DNA of 64,000 nucleotides from assembly GCF_010091925.1 (NCBI RefSeq), contig NZ_WVID01000008.1:62001-126000 (forward strand), read 5' to 3'. This document shows positions 9,366 to 19,507 of this stretch, in pieces (position 1 is the first letter of the stretch; each line of letters starts with the position of its first letter). Source of the stretch: Nostoc sp. B(2019) (GTDB taxonomy: Bacteria; Cyanobacteriota; Cyanobacteriia; Cyanobacteriales; Nostocaceae). The notes beneath the pieces are model-generated. The model saw only the letters and a list, made by a program, of their open reading frames with translations, was not told the origin of the DNA and searched no databases. The translations under genes and the position numbers were made by a program.

Positions 9366-10414
9366 TACTCTTTCCCCACTTTAGCAGCAGTTTTCTTCTT
9401 GCTGATATGCTTCTTGGCATAATCTTTAGCTTCTGCATCAGCTTTTTGCAAAATTGCCTGGATTCCTTTCTCGCTTCCTGTTAGAGTCTTTACTTCATTA
9501 ATTAGGGATAAAAAAGCATCACCAATGAAATCTGTATGAACAATAAATTCATCAGCCATTAACGCCTCGATAGAATTTTTAGCGGCAGTAATTACATCAT
9601 CTTCATCTAATGGATCGGGAGCATTTAAAGTATTATTAGATTTCATTTGGTCATATATTGCCTGAGTCCAACGCAGGTTACTAGTAATTTCTCCGTCTGC
9701 AAATACAACACCAATCAACTCATTTCTAACGCGACCTGTACGGGTGGTTTGCGCTCCATAATGACGAGTTCGCAGAATGTTATTAAAAACGTAAAGGAAG
9801 CTAGCCTCAGTGGGGTCTTTCAAGGTGACAATACTAGGAAAGAAAACTTGAGGTAAGATATGATCTTGTTGGTTAATTCTGGCTGTTACTGTACCTATTT
9901 CTCCATCTAGTTTGCCATCTGATTTCTTTTCTCCTTTTGCCGCCATTGTGCCATTCTCATAGGGAGCATTGAGAGTAAAGGTTTCGTGTGATTCATCAAA
10001 AGATGTAATTGAAAATGCCGTGTCCACCACAACTTTCGATTTTTCTGAGCCAGAATCACCAATAGCAAACCCATAAATAATGCAATCAGGATTATCCATT
10101 GCAAAGGCTACGTTATATTCACATTCTTCAGCAGTCATTAAACCATAGTTTCGTAGTAATTCTCGACCTACTAAACGTTCTGGTGTTGATTGCTTACGTT
10201 TGAACATTGACAAACGGCTAATTGTAGTTTTGTCTTTGACTCCGGCTCTTACTCGTGCTTTATTCAGTTCTGCATCTGTCTGAAATAAAGGATAGGATTC
10301 GGTAATACGAATAGTCAAAAAATGGACATATTTACCCATTGGTTTGTATGGAATTTCAGATTGAAAAAACTTCGCTTCAACAGTCTTCAATAATGACATA
10401 TTTTTTGTCTCCAA
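9365..10414 (-). CDS. csc2: Type I-D effector backbone subunit Csc2 (Cas7d)
   Basis: A 349-residue Csc2, the Cas7-family protein that polymerises along the crRNA and forms the backbone of the I-D interference complex. Visible features are the N-terminal KPMGKYVHFLTIRITESYPL, the central segment FNNILRTRHYGAQTTRTGRV typical of Csc2, and a lysine-rich C-terminus. It lies 64 bp after cas10d and overlaps csc1 by one base. Confidence 0.95.
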   Translation of the reverse strand: METKNMSLLKTVEAKFFQSEIPYKPMGKYVHFLTIRITESYPLFQTDAELNKARVRAGVKDKTTISRLSMFKRKQSTPERLVGRELLRNYGLMTAEECEYNVAFAMDNPDCIIYGFAIGDSGSEKSKVVVDTAFSITSFDESHETFTLNAPYENGTMAAKGEKKSDGKLDGEIGTVTARINQQDHILPQVFFPSIVTLKDPTEASFLYVFNNILRTRHYGAQTTRTGRVRNELIGVVFADGEITSNLRWTQAIYDQMKSNNTLNAPDPLDEDDVITAAKNSIEALMADEFIVHTDFIGDAFLSLINEVKTLTGSEKGIQAILQKADAEAKDYAKKHISKKKTAAKVGKE

Positions 10415-10478
10415 ATTAAATGAAATAATTGCTTGATAGTTTTGTATGCAGAATCATTATTTCTAGAGCCTAGAAAGC

Positions 10479-13400
10479 TCAATCTTCATTTTCTTCTTGT
10501 ATGTCATTATCAGTTTTATTACCTTTATCATGGTATTCTTTATCATTTTCTAGACGATATAAAAACTCGCAAGTATCTTTGATTAGATTGAGTTGACGAC
10601 CAGCTAAACGAGCGCGATCGCCTGCAAATGATTTTTCAAAAACTTCTACTACAAAGTGTTGTGCAAAATTTAAAATTGCCTCTCGTTCTTCATCACGATG
10701 AGCGATAACCCAACGTCCCTCTGCTGTTGAGTTACGCACTCGCTCCATCAATTTGAAAATTTTTGCAGCTACAGCATCAACTAATACTTCACCTTGAAAA
10801 AAATTTTTGTCGGCTTTGATAATAGTCTCAGCAGCCTCATCAATTGGTTTCAAGATAGCATTAGACTTGATTGGTTTTCCTTTACTAGATTTTGCTCGGT
10901 AAAATTTACGGTAAAGGTCAGTTAATTTTTTAGGATGATGCAAGTGTGATTCTTCTGTCATAGTCCACTTCTCCAGTTGAAAATCATATTTAACATAAGG
11001 GTCAAAACAAGGGTAAAAGTGGTGAGCATAAAGCTTGATTTTACTCAAGCTTGCAGTATCAACTTTTTGGTTACGTACCCAGCGATTGAGGTAAGAAAAG
11101 ACGTATAGTGGACTGGTTTCAAAATCTTTAGCCAGTTCTGTAAATCTCCCCCAATTGGCATCGTAACCAGACTTACCCTGTCGCGCATTCACATCTAAAT
11201 GAATGGCATAAGCGGCAGTAAGCACATTTAAAGGTGCTGGGTATTGGATGCCGTTTTCATTCCAGCCTTCGAGGATGTAGTCAAGACGGAACCGATCGCG
11301 TCTTACTAAAGCACGGAAAGCATGAGGCGCACTATCAAGGAAAACGCTTTCCTCAAATTCAGCCCCATCATTAAAGGGTGGAATTGGTGACTCTGAAACC
11401 ACAGTTTTAACATCTAAAATCATTGGGAAAGCAAATGCTAACCAAGTTGGCATTACCCAAGATTCTGTGTCCGTGCTGTCTCTTCCTGGCGGGAGTGCCA
11501 TGAAGTAAAATGTTAAAGGCTGGTCTTCAGGATAGGAAAGCTTAAAGGTGCGATCCTTGTCACGCTGGAGGTTTTCATCGATTAAGAAACTATCTACACT
11601 TTGGTAGCGATCGCGCCCCAAATCCGCCTGCAAATCCTTACTGATAAAGTGATTGCGAACGCTGGTATCAAAGCGAGTTTGAGCAATACCGTTGTATGCT
11701 TTTTGCAAAAACTTATTAGTCTCTGGAGTAAAGTAATAAGTAGGATAAAAGTATAGATAGCGATATTTACCATCTTCAAATCGCTTACCTACAGCTTGAG
11801 TTTGATTCATCAAGATTTGCCTCAGCATCATCTCCACACCTGCAATACTGGAGATATTGCGTTTAGCGTTAGAACCTCCTAACATTTGCTTGTTTGTATA
11901 AACTTGAGGCGTAAATAAAACTGCTGATTCCATTTGCTCAGTAACCGTGTAAGCAGAATGAGAAATTGAGCAGATTAATTGTTTCCCTCGCCCTGTTTTT
12001 TTCGCAGCATTGTAATTATCTAACTCATTTAAAAATGTTTCAACTTGAGTTTTAACAGATGACTCTTGATTAGTGCCTGGTAACATCACAACTCGCTTTA
12101 CCCAAAGCCTTAAATCATCCCAACCATCAGGTAATTCATACTGAGAAATTATCGGAGAAATTAAGGTTGTCAAATAGCCAATGACTTGCTGACAAGCTTC
12201 GCGTACATCTTCAATTCCTGGATGATGTTCTAAATATTTAGCCGCCAGATAATACCATTCATAAGGAACTCCCCCAGTATTTCCCTTTAACTTGTTTTCT
12301 TTCAGACTTTCATTAATGCGTTGAATTTCTCTAATTTGGGGTAAACATTCTGCTAAATTCCAAAATTCTGCAACTTTGTGAGTTAAATCAAAATCGGGAA
12401 CTGCTGGCAGCTTTTTATCTTTCTTACGAGCATAATCAACGCGATTAACTGTCTCTTCCCAAATCTTCCGGCTAACTAAATCACCAAATTCTGCTATTTG
12501 GTCAATGCGGATATCTTCTTCAAATTTGAAATCATAGTCAGCAGATAAAACTTTTTGTTGCTGAAACTTGTTCAAATTTTCGCTGCGACTTTTAGCAACA
12601 GAGCCTTTATTAGGGTTTAAGATGCGTAACGTAGCATCTAAAGCTACTTTCATCAAGCCTATGTCATCAAAAAATAAGTTGTAATATTCGGCATATTTCA
12701 TGCCTTTGCCATCTCTACCAAATCCTGTTTGTCTGAGGCGTAATTGTCCTGCACAAAGCGATTTAATACTGTTAATTACACGGTCTGGTAAATCTTCTGG
12801 CGAGATAGCCGGAGCATTGCGCGAAGCCAAGTAAATCACGCCTGTCGGCAGATATAATAAAGGTTCATAGTAGGTATGCTCATCAGTATTGAGACTAGTA
12901 TGAGCTTGAATTAAAGCATTATTCACCACATTAGTTAAAACACCACGATTCTCAGCAATGCTGTGATAGGTAAATTTTAATTGCCCATCACTGAGGCTGT
13001 GGATGATTTCTTTGAGTCGAGGATGTTCTGCATCTTGGGGATGTTTAACAATTGAGGCGAGAGAATCAGCTAAACAAGTTAAATCAGATAAACTGCGAAG
13101 GGTGCGGTCTTTGAGAAGAGGATTTAACCCAAATTCAGAAAAATTCCAGTTAGTATCCCAGCGACGTTGAGCATTATAAGCCATGCACAACAAATCATCT
13201 AGATACTCTCGATAAGCTTCAGGATTTTCTGGATTTATAAAGTTATCTAGTTCTAACTGGTGAACTTTTTTATCAATAATTTCACGATGTTCTGTTAACG
13301 ATAGCTTGCGGCAGCTTTCAGGGACATCAGGAAACTTTTCAAAATCATGTAATATAAATCCAGCAATTACTAATCTACGTTCTCGCTCTTTCACAACTCG

Positions 13401-13775
13401 CTGCACTGTGGTATTAAGTTTTTCTAAACGTTTCTCAATTAAATTTGCTGGGAATAATCCATTGAGTAAATGAGTATTAAGCGATTGGTCAGCAGCGTTA
13501 TCTCGTCTAACTTTAGTTTTTCCTTCAGCTTCTCGCTGTTGGTCAATTTCATCAAAGAACTTACCACCTTTCGCTGTTACACCAATGGCTATCCTCAACA
13601 GATTTGGTAAGACATACTCGGCAAAGTCTGCCATTACCTTATCATCTGGATTTTGAGCTTGAATTGCTTCTCGTAATAGCTTGAGTGTTAGTAACTCTCC
13701 TTCAATTTCAATAGTGCGGTCTGAAGAATCACCATCAAAACCAAAATCACCTGATAACCAATCATCATTAGACAT
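10479..13775 (-). CDS. cas10d: Type I-D large subunit Cas10d (Csc3) with HD nuclease domain
   Basis: A 1098-residue Cas10d/Csc3, the signature protein of subtype I-D. In this subtype the HD nuclease is carried by the large subunit and not by Cas3; the motif is His143-Asp144 in GFILHDFEKFPD. The long middle and C-terminal parts are the diverged palm-like and helical regions involved in PAM recognition and contact with Cas7. The acidic tail (DNDIQEENED) is probably flexible. It follows the PDDEXK nuclease gene by 17 bp and precedes csc2 by 64 bp. Length is close to normal and no frameshift is seen. Confidence 0.95.
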   Translation of the reverse strand: MSNDDWLSGDFGFDGDSSDRTIEIEGELLTLKLLREAIQAQNPDDKVMADFAEYVLPNLLRIAIGVTAKGGKFFDEIDQQREAEGKTKVRRDNAADQSLNTHLLNGLFPANLIEKRLEKLNTTVQRVVKERERRLVIAGFILHDFEKFPDVPESCRKLSLTEHREIIDKKVHQLELDNFINPENPEAYREYLDDLLCMAYNAQRRWDTNWNFSEFGLNPLLKDRTLRSLSDLTCLADSLASIVKHPQDAEHPRLKEIIHSLSDGQLKFTYHSIAENRGVLTNVVNNALIQAHTSLNTDEHTYYEPLLYLPTGVIYLASRNAPAISPEDLPDRVINSIKSLCAGQLRLRQTGFGRDGKGMKYAEYYNLFFDDIGLMKVALDATLRILNPNKGSVAKSRSENLNKFQQQKVLSADYDFKFEEDIRIDQIAEFGDLVSRKIWEETVNRVDYARKKDKKLPAVPDFDLTHKVAEFWNLAECLPQIREIQRINESLKENKLKGNTGGVPYEWYYLAAKYLEHHPGIEDVREACQQVIGYLTTLISPIISQYELPDGWDDLRLWVKRVVMLPGTNQESSVKTQVETFLNELDNYNAAKKTGRGKQLICSISHSAYTVTEQMESAVLFTPQVYTNKQMLGGSNAKRNISSIAGVEMMLRQILMNQTQAVGKRFEDGKYRYLYFYPTYYFTPETNKFLQKAYNGIAQTRFDTSVRNHFISKDLQADLGRDRYQSVDSFLIDENLQRDKDRTFKLSYPEDQPLTFYFMALPPGRDSTDTESWVMPTWLAFAFPMILDVKTVVSESPIPPFNDGAEFEESVFLDSAPHAFRALVRRDRFRLDYILEGWNENGIQYPAPLNVLTAAYAIHLDVNARQGKSGYDANWGRFTELAKDFETSPLYVFSYLNRWVRNQKVDTASLSKIKLYAHHFYPCFDPYVKYDFQLEKWTMTEESHLHHPKKLTDLYRKFYRAKSSKGKPIKSNAILKPIDEAAETIIKADKNFFQGEVLVDAVAAKIFKLMERVRNSTAEGRWVIAHRDEEREAILNFAQHFVVEVFEKSFAGDRARLAGRQLNLIKDTCEFLYRLENDKEYHDKGNKTDNDIQEENED

Positions 13776-13792
13776 TTTTAAACTCCATTTTT

Positions 13793-14812
13793 TTACTCCA
13801 CGCCTTCTAGCAACTTGGCAACTTGCTCTGGAGCCGGAAGCTGATTTTTTAATTCTTGAGGCAACGTAGAAAACAGTTTATAAGTTGCGATACCAATTGG
13901 TTTATTCGATTCTCTCAGTGCATACTCAACAATAGTTTTATCCTTGGATTTACAAAGAATAATTCCGATTGAGAGATTTTCGTCTGGAAATCGAGATAAA
14001 TCATCTAAAGCCGCCAGATAAAATTGCATTTTTCCCACATACTCAGGTAGGAACTCTCCAGTTTTTAACTCAATCGCAACTAGACATTTTAATTGGCGGT
14101 GATACAGCAACAGATCAATAAAAAATTCTTTATCGCCAACTTCTAAGCGATACTGACTGCCAACAAAAGTAAACCGCCCACCCATTTCTTGCAAGAATGG
14201 TTCAACTCTTGCTAAAATCGCCTGTTCTAGCTGTCGTTCATTGTGTTCATCTGCTAGTTCCAAGAAATCAAAAGTATATTCATCTTTGACAGCTAGTTTT
14301 AATTGGTTACGAATCTCTGCTGGAACAGTTTTATCAAAGTTAGTCTGATTTAACAGAGTTTTTTCATAGGTTTGATTTTCAATTTGGTGAATCAAAACAT
14401 TCTTTGTCCAGCCAAATTTACGAGTCATTCTGATATAAAATTCCCGTTCTAAGTCATCTTTGCACTTCTCTACAATGACCAGATTGTGACTCCATCCAAT
14501 TTCTCGCACCATTGGTGCGAGTTTTTCATTATTGACGTATGATTCATAAAAAAGCCTCATTCGCCAGAGGTTAGCAGCAGAAAATCCGCTAATTCCTGGA
14601 AACTCTGCTTGTAAGTCTTTTGCTAACTGTTCTACTACGGATTTTCCCCAACTAGCGCCCTGCTGTTGAGTAACAATTATCTGTCCAATGTCCCAGTAAA
14701 GGTTAATCATTTCCCGATTAACTGCTTTTAGTGCTTCGTACTGGGCTGAACGAATACGCTGTTTTATTTCCATTAGTAAATGTCTGTAATTATCTGAAAC
14801 GGGGTTACTCAT
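13793..14812 (-). CDS. DUF1016/PDDEXK nuclease (YhcG-like) within the cas operon
   Basis: A 339-residue protein with an N-terminal DUF1016 helical domain (about residues 10-150, including INLYWDIGQIIVTQQQ and WGKSVVEQLAKDLQ) and a C-terminal PDDEXK nuclease core. The core shows an Asp in EFFIDLLLYHRQLK and the ExK pair in LVAIELKTGEF. The family (YhcG, RpnC-like) is thought to process DNA and is often mobile. The start overlaps the DUF433 gene by 4 bp (ATGA), so the two form a coupled pair directly upstream of cas10d. Whether it helps interference or adaptation, or is a passenger, cannot be told from sequence. Confidence 0.88.
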   Translation of the reverse strand: MSNPVSDNYRHLLMEIKQRIRSAQYEALKAVNREMINLYWDIGQIIVTQQQGASWGKSVVEQLAKDLQAEFPGISGFSAANLWRMRLFYESYVNNEKLAPMVREIGWSHNLVIVEKCKDDLEREFYIRMTRKFGWTKNVLIHQIENQTYEKTLLNQTNFDKTVPAEIRNQLKLAVKDEYTFDFLELADEHNERQLEQAILARVEPFLQEMGGRFTFVGSQYRLEVGDKEFFIDLLLYHRQLKCLVAIELKTGEFLPEYVGKMQFYLAALDDLSRFPDENLSIGIILCKSKDKTIVEYALRESNKPIGIATYKLFSTLPQELKNQLPAPEQVAKLLEGVE

Positions 14813-15048
14813 AACGGAAAAGGTTCAACTCGCTCATGACTAACTAGCCGACGCGCATATATCAAACAGGCTTGTGCATCTTCCCGTTCTAACCAGGGAT
14901 AACCTTCTAGCAAGGTTTCAATAGTATCTCCCGCCGCCAACATCCCCAAAATATGTTCAACTGCAAGGCGGCGACCTCGAATAATTGGTTTGCCGCCAAA
15001 GATTTTAGGGTTGACTGTGATTCTTTCTAAAAATTGTTGTTCGTTCAT
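14809..15048 (-). CDS. DUF433 family antitoxin-like protein
   Basis: A 79-residue DUF433 protein. The family signature is complete: ITVNPKIFGGKPIIRGRR followed by the helix-turn-helix-like stretch HILGMLAAGDTIETLLEGYP and LEREDAQACLIYA. DUF433 proteins usually pair with DUF5615 PIN-like toxins; here the partner downstream is the PDDEXK nuclease, joined by a 4-bp ATGA overlap. A second, broken DUF433 lies at the head of the same operon. Role inferred as DNA-binding or antitoxin. Confidence 0.88.
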   Translation of the reverse strand: MNEQQFLERITVNPKIFGGKPIIRGRRLAVEHILGMLAAGDTIETLLEGYPWLEREDAQACLIYARRLVSHERVEPFPL

Positions 15049-15121
15049 GGTTTACCTCCAAGATGTTTAAGTTTAAAGAGGGGGCTTTTGAAATTATGAA
15101 TTCTTAGCCCCCTTAGTTAAC

Positions 15122-15331
15122 TTACGCAGCCAATATCAATAACTCTCTAGGAATTTGATAAGGCTGTTGTGAGAATAGGTTGAGTTCGAGTTGCTCGTAC
15201 CTGACACACTGTTGAACTTCTTCAACCTGAAACTGAAACTTTTCACTATTGACTGGAGTAACCTGCTCAACTGTGTAAAGTTCCACATCGAAGAGAACTA
15301 ATTGTTCACCATTCATTTTTGTTATCTCCAT
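15122..15331 (-). CDS. Small acidic hypothetical protein in the cas operon
   Basis: A 69-residue protein rich in Glu and Gln (QFQVEEVQQCVRYEQLELNL), with no membrane segment and no family I recognise. A later in-frame ATG exists at residue 6 (MNGEQL). It lies 73 bp before DUF433 on the same strand and directly downstream of the poly-T tract at 15374-15382. If real it would be the first gene after the unusual non-coding region that follows cas3. Confidence 0.5.
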   Translation of the reverse strand: MEITKMNGEQLVLFDVELYTVEQVTPVNSEKFQFQVEEVQQCVRYEQLELNLFSQQPYQIPRELLILAA

Positions 15332-15371
15332 TATTGGATTTGTCTGAATGGTGGTTTCTGCCCTTTAAGGT

Positions 15372-15470
15372 TCAAAAAAAAAGGTCTTACGCCGGACGGA
15401 TGCAAGCATCGGAACAGCGACTCTCCGTCTTTGTACTTGAAGGCTCACGCCACCAAGTAGACTTTAACAC
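15372..15470 (-). ncRNA. Candidate structured RNA or attenuator between cas3 and the downstream cas genes
   Basis: On the minus strand this interval can pair AGTCTAC (15457-15463) with GTAAGAC (15384-15390) around an inner stem GACGGA/TCCGTC (15424-15429 with 15395-15400). It contains two hairpin-like pieces with GNRA loops (GGC-GTGA-GCC at 15442-15451 and GGC-GTAA-GACC near 15383-15393) and ends in nine T residues (15374-15382). That is the shape of a small RNA with a terminator, or of an attenuator inside the operon. The structure was drawn by hand and not computed, so this is only a candidate. Confidence 0.3.
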
Positions 15471-15524
15471 AGCTTTATAAGTTCAGCATCAGAAGACAGG
15501 TTCATTTTTGACGACACATTTCTA

Positions 15525-15530
15525 TATAAT
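15525..15530 (+). promoter_or_regulatory. Consensus -10 box facing the mini-array
   Basis: TATAAT stands at 15525-15530 on the plus strand. A start 7 bases later falls at about 15537, where a full 37-base first repeat of the mini-array would begin. No good -35 box is present at 17 bp spacing (TTGACG at 15508-15513 is only 11 bp away). Confidence 0.45.
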
Positions 15531-15536
15531 TGAATG

Positions 15537-15648
15537 TAGAGGGTAACTAATAATCCCTATCAGGGATTGAAATTTCCGTTGCTGCACTTGCAGGCTTACG
15601 CCCTCCCACTGTAAATCAGTGATCAAAATCCCTATCAGGGATTGAAAC
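15537..15648 (+). CRISPR. Two-repeat mini-CRISPR inside the cas operon, opposite strand
   Basis: Two repeat copies flank one 38-base spacer (15574-15611). The second copy (15612-15648) matches the main repeat over its last 27 bases with one change (ATCAGGG for ATTAGGG). The first (15537-15573) keeps the last 22 bases with the same change and ends GAAAT instead of GAAAC. Both keep the AATCCCT/AGGGATT stem needed by Cas6. The crRNA sense is the plus strand, opposite to cas3 and opposite to the main array. The second repeat ends one base before the cas3 stop codon. The shared T-to-C change means the two copies arose together and not from separate decay of the main array. Confidence 0.7.
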
Positions 15649-15649
15649 C

Positions 15650-17827
15650 TCAAACAATCCATATTTCATCTCCTTTGCTTTTAAACGTATAAGCAAGCGT
15701 ATCCAGCAGCAGCGCAGAGTGACCAAATGCGATCGCATAGGGCGCAGTAGCATCATGAAAGCTATACTGATCGCTGATGCCATAAATCTGAAAATTCATC
15801 GGTAGCCTTAGCCGCATCCGCACTTCAGCAAGAGGACGGCGAATTACGTAACAAACCAAACCTTCCTTTTTTAGGCGTTTGTTAATTTCCCCAACCCAAT
15901 AGTTGTCAGGTTGCCAAATTTCCACACCTGTCAAAACCTGAACTTTCCAAGCGTCAGCAATTGGCTGCAAGTTGCCAGAGTAGGTAAACTTCCAGTTCAG
16001 CCGTTCCTCTCGGTAGGAACGTAACTTCATAAATGCTAGACAATGAGCAAACCTACCCTTGGCAATGGGTTGTCTGGTGCGTTCTGTGGTTTCTTTGAGT
16101 GTCCGTATAAATGCCGCTTCTGTCCACATTTCAATTTCTAAATTTCCCAAAATACCCGGTAAATCGTAGGTTTTAAACCTATCTGCCTCGTTTTCTTCCG
16201 TTAAGTCGTATAAACCACATTGCAAAGGACTTAAACCTCGAAAACTAGCAGCATCCTCAGCAATAGGATTACCTGATTTACCAGAAAGTGCTTGCCAATC
16301 TTTCGCCCATCCTGAAACCCGTCCAGCCGCAGACTTCAAACTTGTTTCAAATACTTGTTCACAGGCTTCTTGAAACTTGTCTCGGCTTTGGGCATACTGT
16401 TGTTTAATTGTGCGATCACTCAACTGATAACACAACCGAAATGATTGTACAGCCCCCCAACGACGATAATAACCACGAAAATCGTTGATTTGTCGATAAT
16501 TCTCAGTAATTGTATTGTGAAAAGAAGGGCGATCGCAAATGCTATTCACTTCTAACGGTGGAGTATCTCCCTTAAATAAACGCTCTACTAAAAAGTTAGG
16601 AACTAGAGCAAAAGCTGTGAAATTCTCAAAGTTGATTTTCTGACCATCTTTCTCATATCCATCATGTCTTCCTAAGCGTCCCAAGCGTTGGATAAAGTTA
16701 CCTGCATCTGATGACTCAAAAATGAGAAAATTGATTTTGAAATCAACCCCAACATCAATTGTGCTTGTACCAATAACCAAGTCAGCCGCAAGACTTCGTT
16801 CCTTTTCTCCTTTTCCCGATAACCCTGTGTTTTCTCCAACGTTCAATCCGTAAGGCTGTAATATTTCCCGAAAGAATTGAGTTAGGCGCTTCACGACTGC
16901 AATTGAGTTAAGGATGATTGCACCTTTACTTCCTGGATATTGCTGAAACTGAGCCAAAATCAAATCATTATTTTCTTTTAACCAGGTTTCTGAAGCTTTA
17001 AATGACGGTTCCAAAGGAATAAAATTCAACGAAATTGTTCGTGCTACCTGCCGCCATCCCTGCGCTTGTAGTTGCTGCCCTTGCTCTGGTGTATTGGGAA
17101 ATTGATATTTATTTTTTTCAATAGGATTAATCTCTTTACAATGAAATCCTGCTTTTTCTAATCGCCCGATTAAATTTGTATCTGGTGTAGCTGAGAGAAA
17201 CAGAAATTTTTTGCGGCGGTTTGTACAGCGAATTAAGAGCATTGTGTTAATCACACTAGCAATTTGTGGAGCCGCGAAAACATGAAATTCATCAAAAATG
17301 AATAAGTCAAAATCTTTATCAATTCTGCCCCATAATTTGTCTGGGCTATCGCCATGAATTATATAAGCACCTCGATGCAAATAATGAAGAATATCAGGGT
17401 TGGTTAATAATGCTTCTCTCTGGTTAGTGAGAGTTGCGATCGCAGCTCCTTTTTTCAATCCTTCATTTTCAGAATAAATCTCTAAATCAGCACCAGAAAG
17501 GCGCACTACACGCGGCTGATTCTCTGGCTGAAATTTCTCAACATATCCTCTAATCTGCGTTTCTTGATCGCGGGCGAGTTCATTGGTTGGATAAAGTCCG
17601 ATCGCAGAAAATTCGCCCTGAAGAACTTCTAGGTAAGCTGCGAGACTTTTACCATCGCCAGTCATCGCAGTGTTGAACACGACATCAATATTTGAATCGC
17701 GCAACGCTTCTAAAGTTGCGGCTTGATGCCAAGAAAGCAACCAATCTTTAGGTAATTTCACCCCGTTAGGTGTCGGGACGGTTTGCGAGTAAACAGGCTT
17801 TAGAGTAATTTTGTATGCTTCCGTCAT
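15650..17827 (-). CDS. cas3: CRISPR-associated helicase Cas3 (Cas3', no HD domain), type I-D
   Basis: A 725-residue superfamily 2 helicase. Walker A is at residues 53-61 (TAMTGDGKS), the DEAD-type motif II is DEFH at 179-182, motif III is SATPD at 212-216 and motif VI is QRLGRLGRHDG near residue 385. There is no HD domain, as expected for subtype I-D where it sits in Cas10d. The helicase is recruited to the R-loop and unwinds target DNA. Its start overlaps the DUF5615 gene by 4 bp (ATGA). Its stop lies next to the mini-array. Confidence 0.94.
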   Translation of the reverse strand: MTEAYKITLKPVYSQTVPTPNGVKLPKDWLLSWHQAATLEALRDSNIDVVFNTAMTGDGKSLAAYLEVLQGEFSAIGLYPTNELARDQETQIRGYVEKFQPENQPRVVRLSGADLEIYSENEGLKKGAAIATLTNQREALLTNPDILHYLHRGAYIIHGDSPDKLWGRIDKDFDLFIFDEFHVFAAPQIASVINTMLLIRCTNRRKKFLFLSATPDTNLIGRLEKAGFHCKEINPIEKNKYQFPNTPEQGQQLQAQGWRQVARTISLNFIPLEPSFKASETWLKENNDLILAQFQQYPGSKGAIILNSIAVVKRLTQFFREILQPYGLNVGENTGLSGKGEKERSLAADLVIGTSTIDVGVDFKINFLIFESSDAGNFIQRLGRLGRHDGYEKDGQKINFENFTAFALVPNFLVERLFKGDTPPLEVNSICDRPSFHNTITENYRQINDFRGYYRRWGAVQSFRLCYQLSDRTIKQQYAQSRDKFQEACEQVFETSLKSAAGRVSGWAKDWQALSGKSGNPIAEDAASFRGLSPLQCGLYDLTEENEADRFKTYDLPGILGNLEIEMWTEAAFIRTLKETTERTRQPIAKGRFAHCLAFMKLRSYREERLNWKFTYSGNLQPIADAWKVQVLTGVEIWQPDNYWVGEINKRLKKEGLVCYVIRRPLAEVRMRLRLPMNFQIYGISDQYSFHDATAPYAIAFGHSALLLDTLAYTFKSKGDEIWIV

Positions 17828-18206
17828 TTGTCTTTTCTCTCCACCTCAATATCCTGATATTCTTGAATACTTCCTTGTCGAGTTCTCCATAATTTACCAG
17901 TCACATCTGCTGCTTCAAGTCCAGCAATGAGAGTTTCTGTAACTGTATGGTAATCTTCAAAACTAGGACGGGATGGTAAACGAATGACTATAATTCCTGT
18001 ATAGTGAGAAGGATTATATTTAAGACGATTTCCAAATCCTCTATCTATCGTTACTAAACATCTGTTCTCGCTACGGCAAATATCAATTAATTCCTCATCA
18101 TGAGTTGACATTAAACCTTGTTCTCGGACAGTGGCGACATCATGTCCTGCAAGACGTAATGATGTAGCTACTCGCAGACTACCAAGATTTTCATCAAGTT
18201 TAATAT

Positions 18207-18210
<4 letters not shown>
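17824..18210 (-). CDS. DUF5615 PIN-like protein, toxin-type partner of DUF433
   Basis: A 128-residue protein with the DUF5615/Mut7-C-like pattern: KLDENLGSLRVATSLRLAGHD at the N-terminus, an acidic centre STHDEELIDICRSENR, then LVTIDRGFGNRL. In this family the acidic residues form a PIN-like nuclease site and the usual partner is a DUF433 antitoxin. It starts at GTG in a 4-bp overlap (GTGA) with the reading frame of the broken DUF433 gene upstream and overlaps cas3 by 4 bp, so it belongs to the cas transcript. Confidence 0.85.

Positions 18211-19507
<1,297 letters not shown>

Noticed and set aside
15471-15524. A CreT-like toxin with tandem AGA-AGA codons (15490-15496)
   Set aside because: AGAAGA is present but no start codon or ribosome site stands just before it, so the known CreT layout is not met.
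15573-15602. A second conserved hairpin (CTGC-AAGT-GCAG) supporting the structured-RNA reading
   Set aside because: The matching positions in the other copy (15422-15451) break two of its pairs without compensation.
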